Shown: piece by piece, positions 1 to 7,517 of the stretch
Numbering within the stretch: the stretch's first letter is position 1
Layout: each line of letters starts with the position of its first letter
From: a virus
Strand: one strand, 5' to 3'
IMG/VR virus record: IMGVR_UViG_3300020473_000135
Span: 1 to 22,248 of that record
DNA: 22,248 bases
The notes under the pieces: generated by a model
What the model was told of the DNA's origin: nothing
The model's input: only the letters and a program-made list of their open reading frames with translations
The model's database searches: none
Made by a program: the position numbers and the translations under genes

Positions 1-124
1 AAGATTTTATTCTGTCTTGCCAGGTATGGACAAGTCAGAGTTTGACAAACACATGAAGAGAGTTAGGAAACTTGCTAGAAGTTTAAATCCTGATAAGAAG
101 AAAAAGATAAGTTGGTGGGCATAA
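1..124 (+). CDS. C-terminal end of an unknown protein (5' part outside window)
   Basis: An open frame runs from base 2 to a TAA at 122-124 and encodes about 40 residues, ending in a lysine-rich stretch and SWWA. It is cut by the left edge, so the start and most of the protein are missing. Its stop shares a base with the ATG of the next gene (TAATG), the coupling style used throughout this window, which supports it as a real gene end. The Met codon at base 26 could be an internal start, but the frame stays open upstream of it. No family is recognised from the tail alone. Confidence 0.6.
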   Translation, partial: RFYSVLPGMDKSEFDKHMKRVRKLARSLNPDKKKKISWWA

Positions 125-318
125 TGAAACGAGATTGTTTTTATGAAGCAAAAGTTACTACAAAAAATAAAACAGAAACTTATCACTTTGGTTATATGCC
201 TTACAAAATGATCATGAAAGATGTAAAACAATTTTATAAAGACGGCGCCGATGCTGTGGAATTAAAACAAATAACAAAAAAATATTTTGACAAATTAATG
301 GAGCCATACACGTCATGA
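124..318 (+). CDS. Small hypothetical protein, 64 aa
   Basis: This is a compact, charged protein (MKRDCFYEAKV...) with several aromatics, no signal peptide and no membrane segment. I chose the ATG at 124 because it overlaps the upstream TAA by one base; an in-frame TTG at 112 is less likely. Its stop overlaps the next ATG (ATGA), so it sits inside a coupled set of three genes. I do not recognise the family. The predicted product is soluble, with a helical C-terminal half (about residues 28-60). The function is unknown. Confidence 0.6.
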   Translation: MKRDCFYEAKVTTKNKTETYHFGYMPYKMIMKDVKQFYKDGADAVELKQITKKYFDKLMEPYTS

Positions 319-1064
319 AAACAATAAATTTAGGCAAACCAGAAATACAAGAAATCCCATGGGAGCCTTACACAGGCGAAACTATTGTTACTAATATCAC
401 AATAAAGCAAGGCAAAAAAGTTAAAAATACTGCATACATGGAAGATAGAGTAAAAGCAAAACCTAGAGGTAATGCGTACATCATCGGAAACGGACCTTCG
501 AGGAAAGGGTTTGATCTTACAACTTTGAAAGAGACCGGACAGACTTATGGCTGTAATGCACTGTATAGAGATTTTATTCCTGACTATATTTTTAGTGTTG
601 ATACTAAAATGACTGTAAAAATGATTGAAGATAAGGTATACGAAAAATGTATTCACTATGCTCCTAGTTTAGAAGTAAACAGAGCACACGGCAAAGGTAA
701 ATTGCATTTGATTCCAAACAATCCGCATTGGATATCAGGAAATGCGGCCTTTTGGACAGCAGGAGTTCACGGCCACAAAGATATGTATTTGTTAGGATTT
801 GATTTTAGAGAGTACGGAAAGAATCAACTTAACAACATATACCAAGACACCGAGTGTTATGGAAAACGTAATGAAGACAAAATATTTGAGGGTTGGTACA
901 AACAGTTTAGGGATCATTTAAAAATGCGTCCTTACATAAACTTCACAGTAGTGCATGACGATCCACCTGATTATCTACATCATATGCAGACAGGAACCGA
1001 TCTAGGTAACAGTAGGTTAATGACTTATAAAAGATTTAACGATATAATCTTAGGCCGACCTTAG
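315..1064 (+). CDS. GNGPS-motif protein, GT42 sialyltransferase/MptE-like (DUF115-type) fold
   Basis: This is a 249-aa soluble protein. After a beta strand, residues 58-62 read GNGPS, followed by a Cys-Asn-Ala block at 80-82 and a strand ending in SVD near 94-96. Near residue 157 comes a YLLGFDF segment. The order IIGNGPS...L...CN...PD-hhh-SVD is what is seen in the nucleotide-binding half of GT42 sialyltransferases and of DUF115/MptE-like proteins. By analogy it may bind a nucleotide or nucleotide-sugar; donor and acceptor cannot be read from the sequence. It could act with the glycan genes at 13205-18347, far to the right. Its 3' end overlaps the convergent metalloprotease gene by 29 bp. 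I am fairly sure of the fold class and unsure of the activity. Confidence 0.55.
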   Translation: MKTINLGKPEIQEIPWEPYTGETIVTNITIKQGKKVKNTAYMEDRVKAKPRGNAYIIGNGPSRKGFDLTTLKETGQTYGCNALYRDFIPDYIFSVDTKMTVKMIEDKVYEKCIHYAPSLEVNRAHGKGKLHLIPNNPHWISGNAAFWTAGVHGHKDMYLLGFDFREYGKNQLNNIYQDTECYGKRNEDKIFEGWYKQFRDHLKMRPYINFTVVHDDPPDYLHHMQTGTDLGNSRLMTYKRFNDIILGRP

Positions 1065-1503
1065 AAAATTTTTCTCTAAAGGCGTAAAAATTTTCATTGT
1101 GATTTGAGTAAGGATCTTTCATCACAGACATCTGATATAGGTGTACCATTTCATGTGCCAATGTCTCTATGAAATCTTTCCACGTAGGAAACTTACAATG
1201 CAATTCAATGTAATGATATACTTCGGTTTTTTGGAATGGTATAATTCTTTGGTTGAACGTTCCTTTTCTGCATTTTCTATTATCCCAATCGGCCACACAT
1301 CTTCCCCAATCATGATGTAATTTTTTGATTCTAATTTCTACTCCATGCAGTCTATTACCAAATAACAGTTTGTTAAGTCTACTGAACCAAATATTAGCAA
1401 CATAAGGAGTAGGTTTATACCATACAACATTTTCCTTAAGAGCAAGTGATCTAGCGAACTGCTTCTTAAGTGATTTTCGCTGGTTATGTGACTTCTTTTT
1501 CAT
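1036..1503 (-). CDS. SprT-like zinc metalloprotease
   Basis: This 155-aa protein has a basic N-terminus (MKKKSHNQRK) and the zinc-protease motif HEMVH at residues 117-121 in the context ETLAHEMVHLYQ. A downstream NHNENFYAF block supplies a candidate third zinc ligand (His135). The central segment with WGRC and a C-terminal FSKVGL match the SprT-like layout. In cells, SprT/SPRTN proteins cut proteins crosslinked to DNA. In a phage this could clear DNA-protein crosslinks or host proteins; that role is inferred. It lacks the C-terminal zinc ribbon of some SprT proteins. An AAAGG stretch lies about 9 nt before the ATG. It is transcribed leftward, against the UvsW operon, and its upstream DNA overlaps the -35 box of that operon's promoter. 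Confidence 0.8.
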   Translation of the reverse strand: MKKKSHNQRKSLKKQFARSLALKENVVWYKPTPYVANIWFSRLNKLLFGNRLHGVEIRIKKLHHDWGRCVADWDNRKCRKGTFNQRIIPFQKTEVYHYIELHCKFPTWKDFIETLAHEMVHLYQMSVMKDPYSNHNENFYAFREKFSKVGLRLYR

Positions 1504-1506
1504 AGG

Positions 1507-1534
1507 TTGACCTTTTTACCATTTCTGTTATAAT
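1507..1534 (+). promoter_or_regulatory. Sigma70-type promoter for the replication operon
   Basis: TTGACC at 1507-1512 and a perfect TATAAT at 1529-1534 are separated by 16 bp. Transcription would start near 1541, leaving a leader of about 24 nt before the ATG at 1565. It is the only intergenic gap upstream of the rightward run 1565-7118, so it probably drives those genes early with host RNA polymerase. Confidence 0.75.
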
Positions 1535-1564
1535 TGAATTATATACTATTAATTATCTAAAATT

Positions 1565-2902
1565 ATGCCAGAAATAACAGAGTCTAAAATGCCAAAAACA
1601 GTAAACGAAGCACTCAAAATACTAGCATATAATGAATTTTTTTGGGATAATATAGGTGCATATAAATCTAGACCCAAAGTTTACACACATCCTAAGGACA
1701 GACAAACAGTACACAGTCTTGCTGATGCACAATATCCATGGACTGAAAAACAGGCCAAACTTGCAGTTATTTTATTGAAAAGATATGCTTGTGGCTTTGA
1801 GAGGCACAGCATTGATATTCGTTCTTTACTGGATACACCTGTTTTTGATCATCCTTTCAGAAAAATTGATTGGGATAAATCAATTGAAAAATATGAGGAC
1901 GACAACGGTGAATGGATAGAACTTAAATTTCCTTACAACAAAAAAATAATTTCATTAATAAGAGTTTTAAAAGACAAAAAAGGACTGCCTTCAGGCACTT
2001 GTAGATATGATGGAGAGTCAAAAAAATGGACAATAAAGGCCACTGATGTTACTTGTTACTATTGTACTTTGATTGCTGTTAGATATGATTTTAAATTTAG
2101 CGATCAAACTTTAATTGATCTATTTTATGAAATAAGAAAAGAAAAAAACAGTTTCAAAAAACCAGTGGCGGTATTTGCTGACAATAGTATTGCTATACAA
2201 AATGCTCCAGAATCATTGCAAGAGTATTGGAATGGTGTAGAAAAAGATTTAATTAGATCGGTAGATAAGTTAAAATCTGTTGGATTAGCAGTGCCTAAGA
2301 TACCGGCAAAAGGTTGGAACGAAGGAATGTGTCCTTTAACTTACAAAGTAGCAACCAGTCATAGTACATATATGTGGATTGACAGCAACGTTTATAGTCG
2401 TGATAGCATAGTAAGAATGTTAGACGATTTAGATAGTTGGCCTATAATTATGCCTGTGAGTGGTGAATTGGATTCTCGAGATACTGTTGAAGAAATTTGG
2501 AACTGGATTAAAACGTTTGAAGCCAACGGCGTAGATATTTACAAACAGATATCATGGGGTTTTGATGCTGATAGACGTGAAGGCAATTTAGGAGAATGGG
2601 TAAATGATATGAGAGCGGACAGAGACCTTAAAGACAAGATTCATGAGATCATACAGATGTCAAAACAGTTTAAGTATATTGACCAGAATACCAAAGTTTA
2701 CTTTATGAGAAACAAAATTACAAGGACACAAATAAGATCAAAGTTTGAACCTAAAACAGCAATCATGGATATAGGTGGTGGTTATTGGTCAAGCGGTGGC
2801 GGTAATTTGAAAATCTTTCTTGATAATTTGCCTAAGAAGTTGTATTATACTAGTAATAGACCCATGAGGTTTGATAATACAAAGGCAATTATTAAAGTAT
2901 GA
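1565..2902 (+). CDS. Unknown protein with a HARP-like segment, upstream of UvsW
   Basis: This 445-aa soluble protein is the first gene of the operon. Residues about 118-170 (IELKFPYNKKII, then CRYDGESKKWTI) resemble the HARP domain of SMARCAL1-type annealing helicases: a strand, a helix, then R-Y-D-x-x-x-K-x-W. I see no Walker A or DExH motif, so it is not an active helicase by itself. The C-terminal half has a Gly-rich GGGYWSSGGG run near residues 404-413. A 4-bp overlap with uvsW (ATGA) suggests coupled expression, so it may be a DNA-fork or annealing partner of that helicase; this is inference. The ATG at 1565 is preferred over an in-frame ATG at 1589 because it follows the promoter directly. 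No strong Shine-Dalgarno is visible. Confidence 0.6.
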   Translation: MPEITESKMPKTVNEALKILAYNEFFWDNIGAYKSRPKVYTHPKDRQTVHSLADAQYPWTEKQAKLAVILLKRYACGFERHSIDIRSLLDTPVFDHPFRKIDWDKSIEKYEDDNGEWIELKFPYNKKIISLIRVLKDKKGLPSGTCRYDGESKKWTIKATDVTCYYCTLIAVRYDFKFSDQTLIDLFYEIRKEKNSFKKPVAVFADNSIAIQNAPESLQEYWNGVEKDLIRSVDKLKSVGLAVPKIPAKGWNEGMCPLTYKVATSHSTYMWIDSNVYSRDSIVRMLDDLDSWPIIMPVSGELDSRDTVEEIWNWIKTFEANGVDIYKQISWGFDADRREGNLGEWVNDMRADRDLKDKIHEIIQMSKQFKYIDQNTKVYFMRNKITRTQIRSKFEPKTAIMDIGGGYWSSGGGNLKIFLDNLPKKLYYTSNRPMRFDNTKAIIKV

Positions 2903-4365
2903 GTTCATGTAAATTGGTAATCAAAGACGAAGTCAATGTGAAATTTGAGAATTTAGATCTCAAATGGAGGCAACGTTTACACAACAAATTCAAATATCAA
3001 GTACCATATGCGTTTCACTTACCTGCGGTCAAGTTGGGTAGATGGGATGGCAAGATTGCTTTTTTTGGTCTTGGCGGCACAACATATCTAAGTTTAGTCG
3101 AACAAATATTACCCATACTGGAAGATGGCGGTGTTTATGTAGAACTAGAAGATAAAAGAACTAAACACGACTTTGAATTTAAAGCAATCAATAAAAATTT
3201 TCTTTCAAATATAAATTGGCCGGAGAATCATCCATGTGCAGGACAACCTATCGAGTTACGTGATTATCAAGTTGAAACAATTAATAAGTTTATTGAAGCA
3301 CCGCAATCTATTCAAGAGATTGCCACAGGTGCAGGTAAAACTATTATTACAGCGGCATTGTGCCAATTGGTCGAACCATATGGACGTACAATCACAATAG
3401 TTCCAAACAAAAGTCTTGTTACACAAACCGAAGAAGACTTTCTTGCTTGTAATTTAGATACAGGAGTATACTATGGAGATAGAAAAGAAATCGGTCGATA
3501 CAATACTATTGCAACTTGGCAATCACTTAACGTGCTTGACAAAAAAGCAAAAGACGAACACACAACAGAGTTTAAAGAATTTATTCAAGGAATTAATACT
3601 GTAATTATTGACGAGGTGCATATGGCCAAAGCGGATGTGTTGAAAAGATTACTTACAGGTCCTTTTGCACATTGTGGCATACGTTGGGGACTTACCGGAA
3701 CGGTGCCAAAAGCAGATTACGAATTTATGGGAATAAAGGTATCTATAGGAGAAGTAACAAATAGGATTCCTGCAAAAGAATTGCAAGACAAAGGTGTACT
3801 TGCAAATTGTCATGTTAATGTTCTGCAAACACAAGACCATCCAGAATTTAAAACTTATCAAGAAGAATTAAAATGGCTTACAACAGACAATACAAGAATG
3901 ACTTGGATTGCTAAAACAATAGATACCATAGCAAGTTCAGGAAATACTTTGATACTTGTTGACAGAATATCTGCGGGACAGTTATTAGAAAAGAAAATAA
4001 AAGATTCAGTGTTTATATCCGGAGCAACAAAAACAGAGGACAGGAAGGAACATTACGATGAAGTATCTACTGCAAAAAGTAAAATTATTATTGCAACATA
4101 CGGAGTGGCTAGTGTTGGTATTAACATTCCTCGTATTTTTAATTTGGTTTTACTTGAGCCTGGCAAAAGTTTTGTCCGTGTAATTCAAAGTATAGGTAGA
4201 GGAATACGTAAAGCACAGGACAAAGATCATGTACAAATTTGGGATATAACTAGCAGTTGTAAGTTTGCAAAAAGACACCTTACACAAAGAAAAAAGTTTT
4301 ACAAAGAGGCAAATTATCCTTATAATATAGAGAAAATAGATTATGAAAATCCTTACACTAGATAA
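2899..4365 (+). CDS. uvsW: UvsW-like SF2 DNA/RNA-DNA helicase
   Basis: This 488-aa superfamily 2 helicase has every core motif visible: RDYQ (Q-motif region, about 121-124), Walker A ATGAGKT at 142-148, DEVH at 238-241, GLTGT (motif III), and QSIGRGIRK (motif VI) near the C-terminus. An N-terminal region of about 110 residues precedes the helicase core, as in T4 UvsW, and the length is close to the T4 protein. T4 UvsW unwinds R-loops and branched DNA, shutting off origin replication and promoting recombination-dependent replication. It is coupled to the HARP-like gene upstream and overlaps the next gene by 23 bp. The first residues (MSSCKLVIKDEVNV) fit a start at 2899. Confidence 0.92.
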   Translation: MSSCKLVIKDEVNVKFENLDLKWRQRLHNKFKYQVPYAFHLPAVKLGRWDGKIAFFGLGGTTYLSLVEQILPILEDGGVYVELEDKRTKHDFEFKAINKNFLSNINWPENHPCAGQPIELRDYQVETINKFIEAPQSIQEIATGAGKTIITAALCQLVEPYGRTITIVPNKSLVTQTEEDFLACNLDTGVYYGDRKEIGRYNTIATWQSLNVLDKKAKDEHTTEFKEFIQGINTVIIDEVHMAKADVLKRLLTGPFAHCGIRWGLTGTVPKADYEFMGIKVSIGEVTNRIPAKELQDKGVLANCHVNVLQTQDHPEFKTYQEELKWLTTDNTRMTWIAKTIDTIASSGNTLILVDRISAGQLLEKKIKDSVFISGATKTEDRKEHYDEVSTAKSKIIIATYGVASVGINIPRIFNLVLLEPGKSFVRVIQSIGRGIRKAQDKDHVQIWDITSSCKFAKRHLTQRKKFYKEANYPYNIEKIDYENPYTR

Positions 4366-4846
4366 CGCATCTTATACATTAGAAAAGATTCCAGAATACG
4401 TGGATGAAAAATTACGGTTTGCCGTGTTAGACAACTCAAATCCTGAAGAGCCTGACTTTTTTTACATACCATTAATATTTCTTGAAAGTTTTAATGCACC
4501 TGCGGCAGTTCTTACAATAGGAGAACATAAAATAAAAATGCCATTGGATTGGAAGATGCTTATAGGTGAATGGGGACAACAAGAAATGCACGTACTACCA
4601 ATAACAAGTTTAAACGATAGAGGCTTCGATGCATTTACATTTAATCCTTTATCGAGCCATAAACCTGAATTTTTCCCAATTGATATTGTTGACATATACA
4701 CAGAAGTGAAATGGTATTTTCCTAAAATTAAATCGGGTCAACTACTTGCTGTGCCTTTAAGCGATGGACCTAAACCAACGTGTGCTTATTTTGTTAAAGA
4801 CATTTCAAGACAATGTGAACAAGTGGATTATGGCTCTTGCTGGTAA
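4343..4846 (+). CDS. Hypothetical protein, 167 aa, resembling a conserved marine T4-like phage family
   Basis: This is a soluble protein with alternating strands and conserved-looking blocks: LESFNAPAA, MPLDWKMLIGEWG and FNPLSSHKPEF. It has no catalytic motif or membrane segment that I can name. From memory, a similar protein occurs beside replication genes of marine T4-like phages without a known function. It starts inside the end of uvsW (23-bp overlap) and its last 17 bp overlap the next ORF, so it is co-translated with replication genes and may be a replisome or regulatory accessory. It does not look like RegA. Reading frame confidence is high; the function is unknown. Confidence 0.75.
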   Translation: MKILTLDNASYTLEKIPEYVDEKLRFAVLDNSNPEEPDFFYIPLIFLESFNAPAAVLTIGEHKIKMPLDWKMLIGEWGQQEMHVLPITSLNDRGFDAFTFNPLSSHKPEFFPIDIVDIYTEVKWYFPKIKSGQLLAVPLSDGPKPTCAYFVKDISRQCEQVDYGSCW

Positions 4847-5075
4847 AAAAACTGTTAGGTTGAAAGCACCAATAATGAAAATAGAGGGTGCTTATGTTTG
4901 GATGGACAAAGATTGGCCAGTTAAATTTTTTGATTGGTTGGTAAAAGAAAAGTTGAATAAAAAACTTTCCGGTATGACACAAATGAATAATAAGTTAAAA
5001 TTACATTTTGTTGATGCCAAGAGTGCAACATTATTTGGATTAAAGTATGACGAAGCGAAAATTTTTCGAACTTAA
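4830..5075 (+). CDS. Small hypothetical protein, 81 aa
   Basis: I place the start at the ATG at 4830 (MALAGKKTVRLK), which gives a 17-bp overlap with the gene before; a longer TTG-started version from 4764 would overlap by 83 bp and is unlikely. The protein is basic, with a W-rich middle (VWMDKDWPVKFFDWL) and a strand-rich C-terminus. There is no recognised domain. It lies between the 167-aa protein and the gp62-like clamp-loader gene, overlapping the latter by 29 bp, so it probably belongs to the replication set. The function is unknown. Confidence 0.6.
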   Translation: MALAGKKTVRLKAPIMKIEGAYVWMDKDWPVKFFDWLVKEKLNKKLSGMTQMNNKLKLHFVDAKSATLFGLKYDEAKIFRT

Positions 5076-5490
5076 AAGTGGACTACAAGCAGTAGACTAT
5101 CGTAACAAAGATTATTATGACAGAATAGATGATCATGAAAAATCATTATATTCTCCATTTATGTTGATGAGATATGCTTCAAGCATAGCGAACAAAGATC
5201 CATTTTTTGTTGAACATTACATAGAAATGGTCAACGAATGCGTTAATAAACATTTGTTCACATTATCAAGCAAACACAAAAAACTTTGTTGGATACTTAC
5301 TGCGATGTGTGGCACAGAGACAAGACAATTTCATCCATGGATAAAGCCAATGAAAAAGGTTGCTAACAAGTCTATGAAACAATTGATGCAACTATATCCA
5401 AACATGAAAGAGTCAGATTTAGAAGTACTGGATAAAATTATTACGGATGGGGAACTAGAGGAGTTAATGGAGTCACATGGAATCAATTAA
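5047..5490 (+). CDS. Probable clamp-loader small subunit, gp62-like
   Basis: This is a 147-aa all-helical protein. The pattern YSPFMLMRYASS, then a central VNECVNKH segment, then LCWILTAM and HPWIKP follows the gp62 plan as I know it: Y..f..n..ls, a helix with N at its core, a k..yd..l segment, and a terminal basic W-containing stretch. T4 gp62 with gp44 loads the gp45 sliding clamp; marine phage versions are shorter than the 187-aa T4 protein, which fits. The partner gp44 and clamp gp45 are not in this window. The ATG at 5047 overlaps the previous gene by 29 bp, and the 3' end overlaps the zinc-finger gene by 14 bp. The assignment is by pattern, not by a catalytic motif. Confidence 0.55.
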   Translation: MTKRKFFELKSGLQAVDYRNKDYYDRIDDHEKSLYSPFMLMRYASSIANKDPFFVEHYIEMVNECVNKHLFTLSSKHKKLCWILTAMCGTETRQFHPWIKPMKKVANKSMKQLMQLYPNMKESDLEVLDKIITDGELEELMESHGIN

Positions 5491-6163
5491 ATTTAAGTGT
5501 CCATACTGTGGCAAAGAGTTTACTAGAGAAAGAACATTACAAGTTCATATGTGTGAACCAAAAAGAAGATACCTACAAAAAAATGAGAAATGGGTACAAA
5601 ATGCTTTCATGGTGTTCCAAAGGTTTTATGAAATACATCAAAAAAATCATAAACCAAAAACTTATGAACAGTTTTGTGATTCACCGTACTACAATGCATT
5701 TGTAAAATTTGGTAGATACATAATGCACATCAACCCATTATATCCTGAAAAATATATAGACTTTGTTATATTGTCGCAAGTGAAACTTGACCATTGGGCA
5801 AATGATACAATGTATGAAACTTATCTCATAGACACACTTAAAAGAGAACCGGTCGAAGCCGCATTGAGAAGATCGATAGCAACAATGATGGATTGGGCAG
5901 AAGAACAACACGCACAATGGAGCGATTACTTTAGACTTGCAAATACGACACGTGTTGTAGCACACATACAGCAGGGAAAAATGTCTCCATGGTTAATACT
6001 TGGTTGCTCTGCAGGAAAAAAAATGCTACAATCATTTAGTGATGAACAATTACAAATGGCACAAAAATTTATAATTCCGGAGTTTTGGGCAAGTAAATTT
6101 AAAAGTTATCCAGCAGATTATTTGTTTGTACAGGAAACAGCCAAGGAGGCAAAAATTGAGTAG
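5477..6163 (+). CDS. C2H2-type zinc-finger phage protein, 228 aa
   Basis: The N-terminus carries CPYCGKEFTRERTLQVHMC (residues 8-26), with Cys8, Cys11 and His24, and Cys26 as the fourth ligand: one zinc finger of C2H2/C2HC form. The remaining 200 residues are helical and aromatic-rich, with no enzyme motif I can name. Such single-finger proteins recur beside replication genes of marine T4-like phages and are of unknown function; the finger suggests nucleic-acid or protein binding. It overlaps the gp62-like gene by 14 bp. Its tail contains the Shine-Dalgarno of the next gene. Confidence 0.75.
   Translation: MESIKFKCPYCGKEFTRERTLQVHMCEPKRRYLQKNEKWVQNAFMVFQRFYEIHQKNHKPKTYEQFCDSPYYNAFVKFGRYIMHINPLYPEKYIDFVILSQVKLDHWANDTMYETYLIDTLKREPVEAALRRSIATMMDWAEEQHAQWSDYFRLANTTRVVAHIQQGKMSPWLILGCSAGKKMLQSFSDEQLQMAQKFIIPEFWASKFKSYPADYLFVQETAKEAKIE
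6143..6149 (+). promoter_or_regulatory. Strong ribosome binding site AAGGAGG for a TTG start
   Basis: AAGGAGG lies 6 nt before TTG at 6156. It is one of the few near-perfect Shine-Dalgarno sequences in the window and decides the start of the 74-aa gene, which would otherwise be read from an ATG at 6189 or a TTG at 6126. Confidence 0.8.
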
Positions 6164-6380
6164 GATTGAAAGTGAAATAGCAGACGGAATGCAAATTGAA
6201 CCAGGCGACTGTATTGTTGTAATTAAAAAAGATGGAAGTGTTGGTAAGGTGGTTATGCCGGAAATGACTGCAAATATGACTAATTCGTTAGCCTATAAAA
6301 AACTACTTGATGTTTTAGATTTATTGCAACCGGGTGCCAGAAAAGATTTTATAAATTATAATAAAAGGAAAATGCATTAA
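6156..6380 (+). CDS. Small conserved-looking protein, 74 aa, TTG start
   Basis: The TTG at 6156 is used as the start because AAGGAGG sits 6 nt upstream; this gives MSRIESEIADGMQIEPGD. A short beta segment (DCIVVIKKDGSVGKVVMP) is followed by a helix (AYKKLLDVLDLLQPGARKDF) and a basic tail. No family with a known function is recognised. Its stop overlaps the ATG of the mini-DnaE gene by one base (TAATG), so the two are very likely translated together and may act together. It overlaps the zinc-finger gene by 8 bp. Confidence 0.7.
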   Translation: MSRIESEIADGMQIEPGDCIVVIKKDGSVGKVVMPEMTANMTNSLAYKKLLDVLDLLQPGARKDFINYNKRKMH

Positions 6381-6970
6381 TGCCTGATGTTGATATAGAC
6401 TTTTTTGATAGAGATGGAGTATTGAAATTATTCAAACATACTCCTGCTTCTATTATCAAAGATGACAAAGTTGAAAAACATAAAACAGGTGTGTACTTTC
6501 ATGCAGTTCCTGAACACCCAATTACAGGGCATTCAAGTTTGGATTATAAAAAAGCAGAAGATAGAGGATATTTTAAAATTGATTGCTTGAACGTTAGTAT
6601 CTATAAAGATATCAAGTCAGAGCAAGAACTTGTAGAATTAATGATAAAAGAGCCTGATTGGGAAATGCTGAAAGATGCAACTATTGTTGATAAACTTTTC
6701 CATTTAAATGGACATTTTAATATAGTATCAAAACTAGAACCTAAAAACATCGAACAACTTGCGGCTGTGTTAGCAATAATACGTCCTGCTAAAAGAAACT
6801 TGATGCACAAGGATTGGATAGATATACTGAAAGAAGTTTGGGTACGTCCTACAGACGGATCATACTTTTTCAAAAAATCCCATGCTGTTGCTTATGCTCA
6901 AGCAATCGTTGTGCAGATGAATTTGATGTCTCGTGCTAAATATAGTTTTGATGCAACATCAAAAAACTAA
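6380..6970 (+). CDS. Miniature DnaE-like protein (PolIII alpha palm/fingers core only)
   Basis: This 196-aa protein starts at the polymerase active-site motif: residues 2-8 are PDVDIDF, the DnaE palm motif with its two catalytic Asp. A later YFKIDCL supplies a candidate third Asp (compare KFDFLGL of DnaE). VLAIIRPAKRNL matches the DnaE LYRPG-type segment, and YFFKKSHAVAYA matches FNKSHAAAYA of the fingers. The PHP, tandem-HhH, OB and tau-binding parts of a 1,100-1,200-aa DnaE are absent. Whether such a small core can polymerise is unknown; it could be a catalytic minimum, a nucleotide sensor or a decoy subunit. From memory, similar short proteins occur unannotated in marine T4-like phages. 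It is coupled to the small gene upstream and overlaps the next ORF by 20 bp. Confidence 0.7.
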   Translation: MPDVDIDFFDRDGVLKLFKHTPASIIKDDKVEKHKTGVYFHAVPEHPITGHSSLDYKKAEDRGYFKIDCLNVSIYKDIKSEQELVELMIKEPDWEMLKDATIVDKLFHLNGHFNIVSKLEPKNIEQLAAVLAIIRPAKRNLMHKDWIDILKEVWVRPTDGSYFFKKSHAVAYAQAIVVQMNLMSRAKYSFDATSKN

Positions 6971-7118
6971 GAAAAGAAAATCCAAAAAAACTAGTAAAAA
7001 AGCCTCCCGTAACAATTCACGTAGCGAATATTATGGATATCAAAAAGATAATCCATTAACCGAATATGTTGAAAGAGTATGTGGGATTAACAGTACACAA
7101 CGTACTAAAATTAAATAG
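6951..7118 (+). CDS. Small basic protein, 55 aa
   Basis: An ATG at 6951 opens a frame beginning MQHQKTKKRKSKKTSKKASR, a highly basic disordered head, followed by a short neutral tail with SEYYGYQKDNPLTEYVERV. A longer version from GTG at 6933 is possible. It overlaps the mini-DnaE gene by 20 bp and ends 8 bp inside the convergent gene at 7111-7485. The basic head suggests nucleic-acid binding. No family is recognised; that it is a gene at all is likely but not certain. Confidence 0.5.
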   Translation: MQHQKTKKRKSKKTSKKASRNNSRSEYYGYQKDNPLTEYVERVCGINSTQRTKIK

Positions 7119-7485
7119 GTCTTCTTACTAATTGAATAGTTCTTCTTTTTACCCGTTTCTTTGAAATTTCAGACAGTCTTACAGTTGGTCCATGTACTAT
7201 TTCAACATCTTTAGATGCCAACGAAACAAGTGTTGTTCTAAAATATCTGAATTCACCTTTTAAAAATATGTTTATTGGGATTTTTCTATTGGATTCGTTC
7301 CACCAAATTTCTCCACACTTTAAAAACCTCATCTTATCTTGCGGTTGCATGATTCTGCCATAATCATAAAAACTGATCACGTTGTTATCTTGGTTTTGTA
7401 TAATACCAACAAACTCCAAATCACCCTTTCTTATGAGTGTTAGAAAAGGAAATTTGTCCTTTAGTGTGTTAAAAATTTCATTCAT
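7111..7485 (-). CDS. Conserved-looking hypothetical protein, 124 aa
   Basis: This is a soluble alpha/beta protein with blocks such as GEIWWNESNRKIPINIFL and a strongly basic tail (KKRVKRRTIQLVRRP). From memory, similar proteins are widespread in marine T4-like phages with no assigned function. It is transcribed leftward between the replication operon and the structural gene at 7518, sharing a 32-bp divergent gap with the latter. ATAGG precedes the ATG by a few bases and may act as a ribosome binding site. The basic tail suggests RNA or DNA binding, but this is inference only. Confidence 0.7.
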   Translation of the reverse strand: MNEIFNTLKDKFPFLTLIRKGDLEFVGIIQNQDNNVISFYDYGRIMQPQDKMRFLKCGEIWWNESNRKIPINIFLKGEFRYFRTTLVSLASKDVEIVHGPTVRLSEISKKRVKRRTIQLVRRPI

Positions 7486-7493
7486 CCTATGTC

Positions 7494-7501
7494 CATAAAT
7501 A
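7494..7501 (+). promoter_or_regulatory. T4-late-type promoter motif CATAAATA
   Basis: CATAAATA matches 7 of 8 positions of the T4 late consensus TATAAATA. It lies 16 bp before the ATG of the structural gene at 7518 and would start transcription near 7507. A second TAAATA copy lies 5 bp after its last base, so either or both could be used. Confidence 0.5.
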
Positions 7502-7503
7502 TT

Positions 7504-7511
7504 GTTAAATA
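7504..7511 (+). promoter_or_regulatory. Late-promoter-like GTTAAATA, 6 nt before ATG 7518
   Basis: TAAATA ends at 7511, six bases before the ATG. With T4 late geometry (last motif base at -6), transcription would begin at 7517, one base ahead of the start codon. Three other unit-leading genes share this arrangement. Confidence 0.5.
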
Positions 7512-7517
7512 TGTACT

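Noticed and set aside
7-231. Minus-strand ORF of 74 codons
   Set aside because: It lies antisense to two plus-strand frames linked by a TAATG overlap; its residues (Phe-, Ile-, Cys-rich) look like a shadow of AT-rich coding DNA.
4764-4829. Longer TTG-started version of the 81-aa protein
   Set aside because: It would overlap the upstream gene by 83 bp; the ATG at 4830 gives a normal 17-bp overlap.
4343-4846. RegA translational repressor assignment, tempting beside a gp62-like gene
   Set aside because: Neither length (167 versus about 122 aa) nor sequence pattern matches RegA.
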